Assembly: GCA_900548455.1 (NCBI GenBank)
Contig: URKQ01000012.1
Span: forward strand, 31,762-95,761
Length of the DNA: 64,000 bases
Direction: 5' to 3'
From: an uncultured Clostridium sp.
Lineage (GTDB): Bacteria > Bacillota > Clostridia > Clostridiales > Clostridiaceae
In this document: positions 44,059 through 52,549 of the stretch, in pieces
Layout: each line of letters begins with the position of its first letter
Numbering within the stretch: the stretch's first letter is position 1
Translations under genes and position numbers: made by a program
The notes under the pieces: model-generated
Seen by the model: the letters and a program-made list of their open reading frames with translations, nothing else
What the model was told of the DNA's origin: nothing
Databases searched by the model: none

Positions 44059-45754
44059 AGATCTTACTTTTGCGTATCCCATGCAGGAGGAAGCATCTCT
44101 TAATAATATAAATTTATCTATTGAAGAAGGAGAATTTATAGTATTATGCGGGAAAAGTGGTTGTGGGAAGAGCACGCTGTTACGTCATCTTAAATTAGAG
44201 TTGCAGCCACATGGAAGAAGGTCTGGAAGTATTTTGTACTTTGGAACTCCGCTAGAAAAGGTAGAAGATAGAATTCAAAGTTCAGATATTGGATACGTTT
44301 TGCAAAATCCAGATAATCAAATTGTAACAGACAAAGTATGGCATGAGTTAGCTTTCGGGTTAGAAAGCTTAGGATATGATACCCAAACAATTAGATTAAG
44401 AGTTGCAGAAATGGCTTCATATTTTGGAATACAAAATTGGTTTATGAAAGATGTGAGAGAATTATCTGGGGGACAAAAGCAATTATTAAATTTAGCATCT
44501 ATTATGGCTATGCATCCCAAGGTTTTAATCTTAGATGAACCAACATCACAGCTAGATCCTATTGCTGCTTCTGATTTTTTAGAAACAGTAAAAAAGATTA
44601 ATAGAGATATAGGTACAACTATAATATTAACAGAACATCGATTAGAAGATGTACTTCCCTTTGCAGATCGTGTATTTGTAATGGAAAATGGAGAAATTCT
44701 TACAGAGGGTAGTCCTAGAGAAATTGGAAAAACATTAAAGGACATGGAAAATGATATGTTTTTAGCCATGCCCACACCCATGCAAATATTTGCAGGTTTA
44801 AATAATGAATATGAGTGTCCATTAACCGTAAGGGAAGGTAGAAAATGGATTGGAAAAGTCATAGGGGATAGATATACATATAATGAAGAAAAGGAAGAGC
44901 AAAAAGAAATAAGAAACTTTCAATCAATATTAAAAAATAAAGAAGTTCCAGCTATAAAAGTTAAGGACTTATGGTTTAGATATGGAAAGGATATGCCTGA
45001 TGTGGTGAAGGATTTATCTATGGAAGTAAAAAAAGGAGAGTTCTTTGCCATAGTTGGTGGAAATGGAACAGGAAAGAGTACAACCCTTAGCTTGCTTGCT
45101 AGGATAAGATTTCCTTATAGAGGAAAGATATGGCTTAATGGTAAAGCATTAAATACCTATAAAGATAATGAATTATATAATGGATTTTTAGGGGTGTTAC
45201 CACAAAATCCACAAAGTTTATTTCTGAAAAATACTGTAGAAGCAGATTTATATGAAATGATTGATGGACGGAAAGAAAGAAAAAGTGATGCTTATCCAAT
45301 TGATATGAAAAAGGAAGAAGCAATTAAAGGCATAGTGTCCCTTACTAAGCTAGAAAAATTAATGAAACGTCATCCCTACGATTTAAGTGGAGGAGAACAA
45401 CAACGTTTGGCATTAGCAAAAGTACTTTTATTAAGACCTCAAATACTTTTAATGGACGAACCTACCAAGGGACTGGATAACTATTATAAACATGAATTAG
45501 GGAAAATATTAAAAAAACTTAATAGTCATGGTGTTACTATTTTGTTGATTTCCCATGATGTAGAATTTTGTGCTCAATATGCAGATAGAGTTGGACTATT
45601 CTTTGAGGGAAAAATTGTTTCTAGTTCTACAGCTAAAGAATTTTTTGCAGGAAATAGTTTTTATACTACGGCAGCAAACAGGATGTCTAGAAAATACTTT
45701 AAAGATGCAGTTACTGTAAAGGATGTGGTAGATTGCTTAAAGAAGAATCAGTAG
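44027..45754 (+). CDS. ECF transporter fused A1-A2 ATPase
   Basis: A 575-residue protein containing two complete ABC ATPase domains in tandem, replacing the usual EcfA and EcfA' pair. First domain (about 1-240): Walker A GKSGCGKST, Q-loop YVLQNPDNQIV, signature LSGGQKQ, Walker B VLILDEPTSQLD, TEHRL. Second domain (about 305-540): GGNGTGKST, VLPQNPQSLF, LSGGEQQRLALAK, ILLMDEPTKGLD, ISHD. The ATG at 44027 is favoured over 44021 because GGAG (44014-44017) is then nine bases away. It energises the S component encoded next. Confidence 0.92.
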   Translation: MEKSNYIIEVKDLTFAYPMQEEASLNNINLSIEEGEFIVLCGKSGCGKSTLLRHLKLELQPHGRRSGSILYFGTPLEKVEDRIQSSDIGYVLQNPDNQIVTDKVWHELAFGLESLGYDTQTIRLRVAEMASYFGIQNWFMKDVRELSGGQKQLLNLASIMAMHPKVLILDEPTSQLDPIAASDFLETVKKINRDIGTTIILTEHRLEDVLPFADRVFVMENGEILTEGSPREIGKTLKDMENDMFLAMPTPMQIFAGLNNEYECPLTVREGRKWIGKVIGDRYTYNEEKEEQKEIRNFQSILKNKEVPAIKVKDLWFRYGKDMPDVVKDLSMEVKKGEFFAIVGGNGTGKSTTLSLLARIRFPYRGKIWLNGKALNTYKDNELYNGFLGVLPQNPQSLFLKNTVEADLYEMIDGRKERKSDAYPIDMKKEEAIKGIVSLTKLEKLMKRHPYDLSGGEQQRLALAKVLLLRPQILLMDEPTKGLDNYYKHELGKILKKLNSHGVTILLISHDVEFCAQYADRVGLFFEGKIVSSSTAKEFFAGNSFYTTAANRMSRKYFKDAVTVKDVVDCLKKNQ

Positions 45755-46605
45755 ATAAGTTTTTAAATGAATTCTTTAATAATGAAAAAGATATGGACAC
45801 TGATTTAGATTTTTGGGAGGAGAAAGCTCCTGTTATAGATAGTAAAGTTGTAAGTTTTGATGAACAGCTAAATATATCTAGGGAAAGTAAAAAGAAGATT
45901 TCCAAACGAACTAAGTCTGCAATGTTTTTGATTTTAGTTTTAATTCCAATAACTATATGGATAGGTATTACATATTTAAATGATAGAAAATATTTATTTA
46001 TAAGTTTATTAATAGTAATTTATTCTACAATTCCTTTTTTAATGATATTTGAAAGTCGTAAACCCAAAGCTAGAGAGTTAGTTATAATAGCAACACTTTC
46101 AGCTATTGCGGTAGCGGGCCGAGGAGCATTTTTTATGGTACCTAGTTTTAAACCAGTAGCTGCTATAGTAATTATAGCAGGTGTATGTTTTGGTGGTGAA
46201 TCAGGATTTTTAGTTGGTGCAGTATCTATGGTAGTTTCAAATATGTTTATGGGACAAGGACCTTGGTCACCATGGCAAATGTTTGCTATGGGTATTATAG
46301 GATTTATTGCTGGTGTTTTTTTTAATAAAGGATGGATTAAAACAGGTAGAATTTCACTATGTATCTATGGTTTTTGGTCCGTGTTTATAATATATGGAGG
46401 GATAATGAATCCGGCATCTCTTGTAATGATGTCTAAGAAAATAACGTGGAAAAGTTTATTAGCAGTATATATGTCTGGAGTTCCAGTGGATTTAGTCCAT
46501 GCTACTTCAACTGTGATTTTTTTATGGTTTATAAGCAAACCAATGATTGAGAAATTAGAGAGAATTAAGACAAAGTATGGATTAATTGAAATGGAAGGAA
46601 GATAA
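45733..46605 (+). CDS. ECF transporter S component, probably corrinoid-specific
   Basis: A 290-residue protein: an acidic cytosolic N-terminal extension of about 55 residues, two helices, then the six-helix S-component core from about residue 115, with AGVCFGGESGFLVGAVSMVV and NMFMGQGPWSPWQMFAMGIIGFIAG, the glycine-rich substrate-site region of ECF S proteins. The position after a cobalamin riboswitch and beside DUF4430 proteins argues for a cobalamin or cobinamide substrate as in CbrT, but specificity is inference. It starts with TTG at 45733, nine bases after AAAGGA and inside the ATPase gene, so translation is coupled. The nearest in-frame ATG (45793) has no ribosome site. Confidence 0.82.
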   Translation: MLKEESVDKFLNEFFNNEKDMDTDLDFWEEKAPVIDSKVVSFDEQLNISRESKKKISKRTKSAMFLILVLIPITIWIGITYLNDRKYLFISLLIVIYSTIPFLMIFESRKPKARELVIIATLSAIAVAGRGAFFMVPSFKPVAAIVIIAGVCFGGESGFLVGAVSMVVSNMFMGQGPWSPWQMFAMGIIGFIAGVFFNKGWIKTGRISLCIYGFWSVFIIYGGIMNPASLVMMSKKITWKSLLAVYMSGVPVDLVHATSTVIFLWFISKPMIEKLERIKTKYGLIEMEGR

Positions 46606-46607
46606 AG

Positions 46608-47390
46608 ATGGGAAAAGAGGAAGCCTATAAGGAACCTAACAAAAATAGTAGTAATGATAAAAAAAGAAATAATAAAATATTAAATTTTATTATGATCTTT
46701 GCTTTGTGTATTATAATTTATGGAGTATGGAGCATGGTTTCGTTAAAGTTACAGTATAAAAAAGCTGATGAGGAATATGGAAACTTGCAAAAATCCATGG
46801 TTATATCAAGTGAGGAAGGATTAAAAGATAAACCTAATATTAATATTGATTATGAAAAGCTTAAAAAAGAAAATCCAGATACCGTTGGGTGGATTTATTA
46901 TCCTTGCTTAAATATAAATTATCCTATAATGCAAGATGATGATAATAGTTTTTATATAAAACATACATTTTCAGGGGATAAAAATGCAGCGGGTAGTATT
47001 TTTTTAGATGCAGATGCAGATAAAGGGTTTAGTGATGATAATACTTTTTTATATGGTCATAATATGACAGACGGTTCAATGTTTGGACATTTAAAGGAAA
47101 TTCGTGATGAAGAATTCCTTGAAGAGAACCCGTGTTTTTGGATATATACTGAGGATGGATGGCATAAGTATGTTATATTTTCATACCATGATGCAAAGAA
47201 AACAGATGACACCTTTAAGATAAGATTTGATGATAAAGAAGAATATAAAGAATTTTTAAATCACATTGTAGATCTATCAGAAAAAAATATAGAAGTTAAT
47301 TTGTCTGAAGAATCAAAGATAGTATCCTTATCAACTTGTACTAGTGATTCTTCAGTGCGCTTTGTAGTTCATGGTGCAGAAATAAAGTAA
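46608..47390 (+). CDS. Class B sortase
   Basis: A 260-residue membrane-anchored transpeptidase with an N-terminal helix (about residues 26-46) and an extracellular catalytic domain. The catalytic triad can be placed: His151 in FLYGHNM, Cys244 in LSTCTSD and Arg251 in VRFVVHG. SIFLDADADKGFSDDNT is typical of SrtB. SrtB enzymes serve dedicated substrates, often haem uptake proteins encoded beside them, and here the likely substrates are the two giant surface proteins upstream in the operon. It is the last gene before a strong terminator, two bases after the S-component stop. Confidence 0.92.
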   Translation: MGKEEAYKEPNKNSSNDKKRNNKILNFIMIFALCIIIYGVWSMVSLKLQYKKADEEYGNLQKSMVISSEEGLKDKPNINIDYEKLKKENPDTVGWIYYPCLNINYPIMQDDDNSFYIKHTFSGDKNAAGSIFLDADADKGFSDDNTFLYGHNMTDGSMFGHLKEIRDEEFLEENPCFWIYTEDGWHKYVIFSYHDAKKTDDTFKIRFDDKEEYKEFLNHIVDLSEKNIEVNLSEESKIVSLSTCTSDSSVRFVVHGAEIK

Positions 47391-47432
47391 AAAAATGTCT
47401 GTGACAAAGTCTCTTTTGTCACAGACATTTTT
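47391..47432 (+). terminator. Strong terminator closing the riboswitch operon
   Basis: An 18-bp perfect stem (47391-47408 with 47415-47432) with a 6-base loop; the right arm ends in a T run. Confidence 0.9.
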
Positions 47433-47476
47433 ATTGTATAGTATAGATAATTATAAACTAATAAGGAGAAGTTTAA

Positions 47477-48148
47477 ATGGAATACTTAATTGTTTTTATT
47501 GAAGGTATAATAACTTTTATATCTCCCTGCATATTACCAATGCTTCCTATATATATATCATATTTTGCTGGTGATATAGAAGAAGGTAAAAAGGGCAAAA
47601 CTATTATTAATGCTATAGGTTTTGTTATAGGCTTTACAATAATCTTTACTCTTTTAGGAGCTTTAGCTGGTACTTTTGGAATGTTTATAAAAAAATATCA
47701 AACTATTTTTAATATAATAGGAGGAAGTATTTTAATTATTTTTGGACTTAACTATATGGGTATATTATCCATTGGATTTATAGAGAAAACTAAAAAAATT
47801 CAAGTTGATATTAAATCTTTTAAATTTTTTTCAACAATAGTGTTTGGAATGATATTTGCCATTGGATGGACTCCTTGTGTTGGAACGTTTTTAGGGTCAG
47901 CTTTAATGATAGCAGCTAGTTCAAGTGGTGTTTTAAAAGGGACGATTATGCTTTTAGTTTATAGTTTGGGTTTGGGAATACCATTTATAATAGCAGCTTT
48001 AATAATGGATGAATTAAAAAATAGTATGAAATTTATAAAGAAAAATTATAAATTGATAAATAGGATATCAGGAGTGTTTCTAATAATAGTAGGGATTTCT
48101 ATGATAATAGGGCTGTTTAATAAATTGTTGTCAATATTGACAATTTAG
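47477..48148 (+). CDS. ccdA: CcdA-type thiol-disulfide transmembrane electron carrier
   Basis: A 223-residue protein with six membrane helices, the DsbD-beta/CcdA fold. The two redox cysteines lie in SPCILPMLPIYISY (first helix) and GWTPCVGTFLGSAL (fourth helix). CcdA carries reducing equivalents from cytosolic thioredoxin to extracytoplasmic thiol proteins. The partner is the TlpA/ResA-like gene 12 bases downstream. The pair has its own ribosome sites and lies beyond the terminator of the B12 operon, so a link with that operon is only positional. Confidence 0.92.
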   Translation: MEYLIVFIEGIITFISPCILPMLPIYISYFAGDIEEGKKGKTIINAIGFVIGFTIIFTLLGALAGTFGMFIKKYQTIFNIIGGSILIIFGLNYMGILSIGFIEKTKKIQVDIKSFKFFSTIVFGMIFAIGWTPCVGTFLGSALMIAASSSGVLKGTIMLLVYSLGLGIPFIIAALIMDELKNSMKFIKKNYKLINRISGVFLIIVGISMIIGLFNKLLSILTI

Positions 48149-48160
48149 AAGGAGGTAAAT

Positions 48161-48748
48161 ATGAAAAATAAAAAAATATTAATATTAGTTTTAGGGTTTA
48201 TTGTATTTCTAGGAGTATCTTATGGATTATATACTTATCTAGGAAACTCATATAAACCAAATGAAGTTGTAAAAGAAGATAAAGGCAATCAAGATGATAA
48301 AAATAAAATAGTAGAGTCTTCAGAAAAGGAAAAAGCTATTGATTTTGAAATTTATGATTATGAAGGAAATAAAGTTACGTTAAAGGATTTTCAGGGAAAG
48401 CCAATAATAATTAATGTTTTTGCAAGCTGGTGTGGACCATGTAAGGCAGAAATGCCTTTGTTTGAAAATATATATAAAGCTTATAAAAATGAAGATATAA
48501 TGCTATTAATGATAAATATGACCGATGGACAAAGAGAAACTCAAAAATCAGCAGAAGATTTTATGAAAAATGAAGGATACACTATGCCTATTTATTTTGA
48601 TAAGGACCTTGATTTTTCTATGAAATATAATGTTATGGGTATACCTAGAACATTATTTATTGATAAAGATGGAAATATTATAAAGGATCATACAAGTATG
48701 ATTGATGCTATAACTTTAAATGATTATATTGCAGAGCTATTAAAGTAG
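48161..48748 (+). CDS. TlpA/ResA-like thiol-disulfide oxidoreductase
   Basis: A 195-residue protein anchored by an N-terminal membrane helix (residues 4-24), followed by a lysine/aspartate linker and an extracellular thioredoxin fold. The active site is ASWCGPCKAEMP (Cys91 and Cys94), with a catalytic glutamate typical of ResA and the cis-proline loop MGIPRTLFID. It reduces disulfides in exported proteins, drawing electrons from the CcdA protein encoded upstream. AGGAGG lies seven bases before the ATG. Confidence 0.9.
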   Translation: MKNKKILILVLGFIVFLGVSYGLYTYLGNSYKPNEVVKEDKGNQDDKNKIVESSEKEKAIDFEIYDYEGNKVTLKDFQGKPIIINVFASWCGPCKAEMPLFENIYKAYKNEDIMLLMINMTDGQRETQKSAEDFMKNEGYTMPIYFDKDLDFSMKYNVMGIPRTLFIDKDGNIIKDHTSMIDAITLNDYIAELLK

Positions 48749-48776
48749 TATAGAAAAAGTATATACAGCATAATTT

Positions 48777-49169
48777 TTATAAATAGATCTTTAGTAAAAT
48801 AGAGTTACAGAACATATAAGCTATAAATAAGTTAAATAGATGCATTATATTTATTATTGAATATAATAAGAGACATAAATTAGCTGTGATATTGGATAGT
48901 TTAATTCCTTTATCATCAGCTTTTTTTAATCTATAATTCCAGTAGATAAGTATAGCGGTTAGTGGAATCATTTTAAATAGAAAAGAAGCAGGTATATTAT
49001 ATATTATTTTTTTTGCAAATCCATTAATTTCATAAAATAAATTGTCATGATTAAATAAAAGTATCCATGTAAATATTAAATCAGTACAATTTAAAAAAAA
49101 TATTACCTTAAGTTTATGTTTTATTTTTTTGACTTTCTTTCCATTCACTGCAGGAATTGAGCTACTCAT
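48777..49169 (-). CDS. Small membrane protein, DUF5658-like
   Basis: A 130-residue protein with about three to four membrane helices. LNCTDLIFTWILLFNHDNLFYEING resembles, when taken in parts, the 'N..D...T...l....fyE.N' pattern of DUF5658 proteins; the function is unknown. The start at 49169 has GAGGTGA upstream. The last ~15 codons and the stop lie inside interspersed repeat copy B (48784-48821), so the C-terminus MFCNSILLKIYL is repeat-derived and the original 3' end is probably lost. Confidence 0.6.
   Translation of the reverse strand: MSSSIPAVNGKKVKKIKHKLKVIFFLNCTDLIFTWILLFNHDNLFYEINGFAKKIIYNIPASFLFKMIPLTAILIYWNYRLKKADDKGIKLSNITANLCLLLYSIINIMHLFNLFIAYMFCNSILLKIYL
48784..48821 (+). repeat. 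Interspersed repeat family 1, copy B
   Basis: AGATCTTTAGTAAAATAGAG and the following AACATATAAGC match copy A (3983) closely. On the opposite strand it supplies the 3' end and stop codon of the small membrane protein gene. Confidence 0.6.
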
Positions 49170-49324
49170 AATATCACCTCTATTTAAGTCATTTAAACCA
49201 TTATATATTTAATGTAAAACAATGGAAATAAAAAAGTTTTTTCAATATGGGCTTATATTTTATTTATTTATAGTTTTTGTGTGTTTAGTTAATAAAAAAT
49301 TATTTGAACAAAGAAGAAAAAAGT

Positions 49325-49370
49325 AAAAGAATAAAGAAAGCAATAAGAAAAAATTCTTACTGCTTTTTTA
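49325..49370 (-). terminator. Terminator after the class V aminotransferase gene
   Basis: AAAGCAATAAGAA (49337-49349) and TTCTTACTGCTTT (49354-49366) pair with one mismatch. On the minus strand the tail is CTTTATTCTTTTACTT. It could act both ways. Confidence 0.65.
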
Positions 49371-49372
49371 AA

Positions 49373-50716
49373 TTAAATTATTATACTTTGAGGTTTTCCA
49401 TATTTTTTATTATAGTAATCTTTATTTTTTATTATTTTACTTAATGCATATAAAAATACATCTATTTCACTAATTGAGTTGTAAAGGCCAAAGCTAACTC
49501 TAACCATACCAGGCTGTAATTCCTTAGGAACCATAACCATTTTTTCTATGGCATCATCAGGAATTGCAAGAAGTCTTTGAAGGTAAGGGTGAGCACAAAA
49601 ACAACCACTTCGTACAGCAATACCAAATTCAAAGGAGAGTGCTTTTGCAACGGTAGTATGATGCATTCCATCAATATTAAAAGGAATTATACTAACCTTA
49701 TTAGAAAGGGTATCTTTATCTCCATAGATATTTATAGAGTTCAGTGATTTTATATTTTCGGTAAAGTATCTAGTTAATTCGCTTTCATATTTATTAATAT
49801 TTATCATACCTATATTATTTATTTCTTTTATAGCTGCAGATAATGCAATGGCACCTATTACATTTGGAGAACCTGCTTCATTTTTTTCGGGAGAATTTGC
49901 CCATATTACTTTTTTATGAGAAACAAAATCTATTGTTCCACCACCTACATCATCAGGATCATTTTCATTAAAAAAATCTTTAGGTCCAATAAGGACTCCA
50001 CTTCCAAAGGGAGCATAAATTTTATGCCCTGAAAATACTACAAAGTCAATGGATTCTCCTTTTATATTTGATTCTAAAGAAAATACATCATGAGGAATTA
50101 ATTGTGCGGCATCTACTAATATTTTCGCATTATATTTATGAGCCAAGGCTGCTATTTGATGAATAGGAGTTTTAAGTCCTGTTACATTGGATGCTCCTGT
50201 TATTGCAACTAAAGAAACCTTTCCGCTATATTGTTTTAACTTAGACTTTAAATCTTCAAAGTTTAAATTTCCACTTTTATCTATATCAATATATTTTACA
50301 TTAAAGTTTTCTCTCCAAGGTAGATCGTTGGAATGATGCTCCATACATGAAGACAATACAATAGAATTTCTGGACTTATGTGCTAAAATTCCAGCTAGTT
50401 TATTTATTGCTTCAGTACAGTTTTTTACATATATAACATCCATAATATCATGATAATCACCTACAAAATTTTTTATAATACCCCTAGAGTTGTCATACAT
50501 ATAGGTGGAATATCTAGATTTATAGCCTTCACCTCGATGAATTGAAGAGTAGTAAGGAGAAAAGTTTATAACTTCGTTAACTACTGACTTTAAAGGTGGA
50601 GTAGTAGCTGCATTATCAAAATTTATTCCAACACACTTCTGATCGTTAATAAGAGGAATGGTATTATCTACCCCATATACTAAATTTCTATAGGGGCTAT
50701 CTGAAAAGTTACTCAT
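49373..50716 (-). CDS. Class V aminotransferase / cysteine desulfurase-like enzyme
   Basis: A 447-residue PLP enzyme of the SufS/CsdA-like group. INFDNAATTPPLKSVV starts the fold; the PLP lysine is in FSGHKIYAPFGSGVLIG; the cysteine motif is IAVRSGCFCAHPYL. It differs from the classic IscS encoded at 51296 and could mobilise sulfur or act on another amino acid. It is transcribed away from the isc operon, with 146 bases between the two start codons, and may share its control region. An AGGAGG-type site precedes the ATG. Confidence 0.82.
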   Translation of the reverse strand: MSNFSDSPYRNLVYGVDNTIPLINDQKCVGINFDNAATTPPLKSVVNEVINFSPYYSSIHRGEGYKSRYSTYMYDNSRGIIKNFVGDYHDIMDVIYVKNCTEAINKLAGILAHKSRNSIVLSSCMEHHSNDLPWRENFNVKYIDIDKSGNLNFEDLKSKLKQYSGKVSLVAITGASNVTGLKTPIHQIAALAHKYNAKILVDAAQLIPHDVFSLESNIKGESIDFVVFSGHKIYAPFGSGVLIGPKDFFNENDPDDVGGGTIDFVSHKKVIWANSPEKNEAGSPNVIGAIALSAAIKEINNIGMININKYESELTRYFTENIKSLNSINIYGDKDTLSNKVSIIPFNIDGMHHTTVAKALSFEFGIAVRSGCFCAHPYLQRLLAIPDDAIEKMVMVPKELQPGMVRVSFGLYNSISEIDVFLYALSKIIKNKDYYNKKYGKPQSIII

Positions 50717-50793
50717 TTTTTACCTCCTAATATTGTTGTTAATACATAATATTATGACTATATTTTTTTGGTGCAAAAGTATTTGAAGAATAG

Positions 50794-50822
50794 TTGACAA
50801 GAACACTCTGATTTGATAATAT
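50794..50822 (+). promoter_or_regulatory. Sigma-A type promoter of the isc operon
   Basis: TTGACA (50794-50799), 17-base spacer, TAATAT (50817-50822), about 40 bases before the iscR start. An autoregulatory IscR site would be expected in or just after it. Confidence 0.72.
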
Positions 50823-50862
50823 TTAATCATAGTAAAGTACTCAACATTAAGGAATGATTTTT

Positions 50863-51303
50863 ATGAAATTATCAACAAAGGGTCGTTATGGAGTTAAGGC
50901 TATGGCAGACTTAGCAATAAACTATGGCAAAGACCCAATATCAATAAAAAGCATATCAGGGAGACAAAATATATCTGAATATTACCTTGAACAACTTTTT
51001 TCAGCGCTTAGAAAAGCAAAGCTAATTAAAAGTATTAGAGGTTCAGGAGGAGGATATATACTTGGAAAAGCTCCAAAAGAAATTACAGTATATGAGATTT
51101 TAGATGTCCTTGAAGGACCTATTGAAATTTCAAATTGCTTGGATAGCGATGTATGTACTAACGTGGAATGTTGTGCTACTAGAGCAGTTTGGAGAAAAAT
51201 TAAAGATAGTATTGATTCTGTAACCAGTTCTATAACATTACAGGATATAGTAGATGATTATAATAATATTGTTACAATTAAAGGAGTGAACATAAATGAA
51301 TAA
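50863..51303 (+). CDS. iscR: Rrf2 family regulator, IscR-like
   Basis: A 146-residue regulator beginning MKLSTKGRYGVKAMADLA, the standard Rrf2 winged-helix start, with SIRGSGGGYILGK as the wing. Cysteines in CLDSDVCTNVECC are placed as iron-sulfur cluster ligands, so it can sense Fe-S status and control its own operon. The ATG at 50863 is preferred to 50854, which directly abuts the AAGGA site. The gene overlaps the start of iscS by eight bases. Confidence 0.92.
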   Translation: MKLSTKGRYGVKAMADLAINYGKDPISIKSISGRQNISEYYLEQLFSALRKAKLIKSIRGSGGGYILGKAPKEITVYEILDVLEGPIEISNCLDSDVCTNVECCATRAVWRKIKDSIDSVTSSITLQDIVDDYNNIVTIKGVNINE

Positions 51304-52498
51304 ACCAGTTTATATGGATTATGCAGCAACAACTTTTACAAAGCCAGAAGTTTTAGAGGAAATGATGCCTTACTTTACGGATTTTTATGGCAACCCGTCT
51401 TCTATTTATTCTATTTCAAGAGATACGAAAAAAGCTATAGATAAAGCTAGACAAAGAGTTGCGACAGCATTAAATGCTGATCCTCAAGAGATATATTTTA
51501 CAGGAGGAGGATCTGAGGCTGATAACTGGGCCATAAAAGGAATATCTCTTGCTAACAAAAACAAAGGTAATCATATAATTACTAGTAAAATTGAACATCA
51601 TGCTGTTCTTCATACTTGTGAGTATCTTGAAAAAAATGGATTTGAAGTTACTTATCTTGATGTAGATTCAGAAGGTTTAATAAGATTAGAAGATTTAAAA
51701 GCAGCTATAAGACCTACAACAGTACTTGTAACTATTATGACTGCTAACAATGAAATAGGAACAATACAACCAATAAAAGAAATTGGTGAGATTTGTAAAG
51801 AACATAAAATATTTTTCCATACAGATGCTGTTCAAGCAGTAGGACACATTGATATGGATGTTAAGGATATGAACATAGATGCCCTTTCATTATCAGGACA
51901 TAAAATATATGGACCTAAAGGAGTTGGAGTTTTATATCTTAGAAAGGGTATTAAAATCCATAACTTAATACATGGTGGTGCCCAAGAAAGAAATAGAAGA
52001 GCTGGAACAGAAAATGTAGCTGGTATAGTTGGACTTGGAAAAGCCATAGAACTTGCAGTTTCAGAACTTCCTAAAGAAAAAGCAAGACTTACACGTCTTA
52101 GAGATAAATTAATCAAAGGATTACGTGAAGCAGTTCCATATTCTAAGTTAAATGGAGCTACTGGAGAGAAAAGATTACCTGGAAACGTAAATATTAGCTT
52201 TGAATTTATAGAAGGTGAATCAGTTCTTTTAATGCTTGATGCAAAAGGAATTTGTGCTTCAAGTGGAAGTGCATGTACTTCAGGTTCCCTTGATCCATCT
52301 CACGTATTACTTTCAATAGGACTTCCACATGAAGTTGCTCATGGTTCATTAAGATTAACTATGGGTGCTAGAACTACAGAAGAAGAAGTTGATTATGTAA
52401 TAGAAACAGTGCCTGCTATAGTGCAAAGACTTAGAGATATGTCTCCACTATATGATAGTTTTGTAAATGGAAAAATGGAAAGTTTCTTTGAAAAATAA
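51296..52498 (+). CDS. iscS: Cysteine desulfurase IscS/NifS
   Basis: A 400-residue PLP enzyme. Key features: MDYAATTFTKPEVLEEM at the N-terminus, HHAVLHTCEYL, the PLP lysine in LSGHKIYGPKGVGVLYL, and the mobile catalytic cysteine in ASSGSACTSGSLDPSHVL. It converts cysteine to alanine, giving persulfide sulfur to the scaffold IscU (next gene) and to MnmA for tRNA thiolation (gene after). Starts inside iscR with AAGGAGTG upstream. Confidence 0.95.
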   Translation: MNKPVYMDYAATTFTKPEVLEEMMPYFTDFYGNPSSIYSISRDTKKAIDKARQRVATALNADPQEIYFTGGGSEADNWAIKGISLANKNKGNHIITSKIEHHAVLHTCEYLEKNGFEVTYLDVDSEGLIRLEDLKAAIRPTTVLVTIMTANNEIGTIQPIKEIGEICKEHKIFFHTDAVQAVGHIDMDVKDMNIDALSLSGHKIYGPKGVGVLYLRKGIKIHNLIHGGAQERNRRAGTENVAGIVGLGKAIELAVSELPKEKARLTRLRDKLIKGLREAVPYSKLNGATGEKRLPGNVNISFEFIEGESVLLMLDAKGICASSGSACTSGSLDPSHVLLSIGLPHEVAHGSLRLTMGARTTEEEVDYVIETVPAIVQRLRDMSPLYDSFVNGKMESFFEK

Positions 52499-52549
52499 GA
52501 TTTGCCGATAAAAATAATTAAAGGTTTTTAATTGAGGAGGAAATGAATT

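Noticed and set aside
44317..44862. Long minus-strand open frames inside the ECF ATPase and surface protein genes
   Set aside because: They lie antisense to clear genes, lack ribosome sites and encode no recognisable domain; they are by-products of coding bias.
47477..48748. CcdA and ResA-like genes as part of the B12 system
   Set aside because: A strong terminator separates them from the operon and they have their own ribosome sites; only proximity supports a link.
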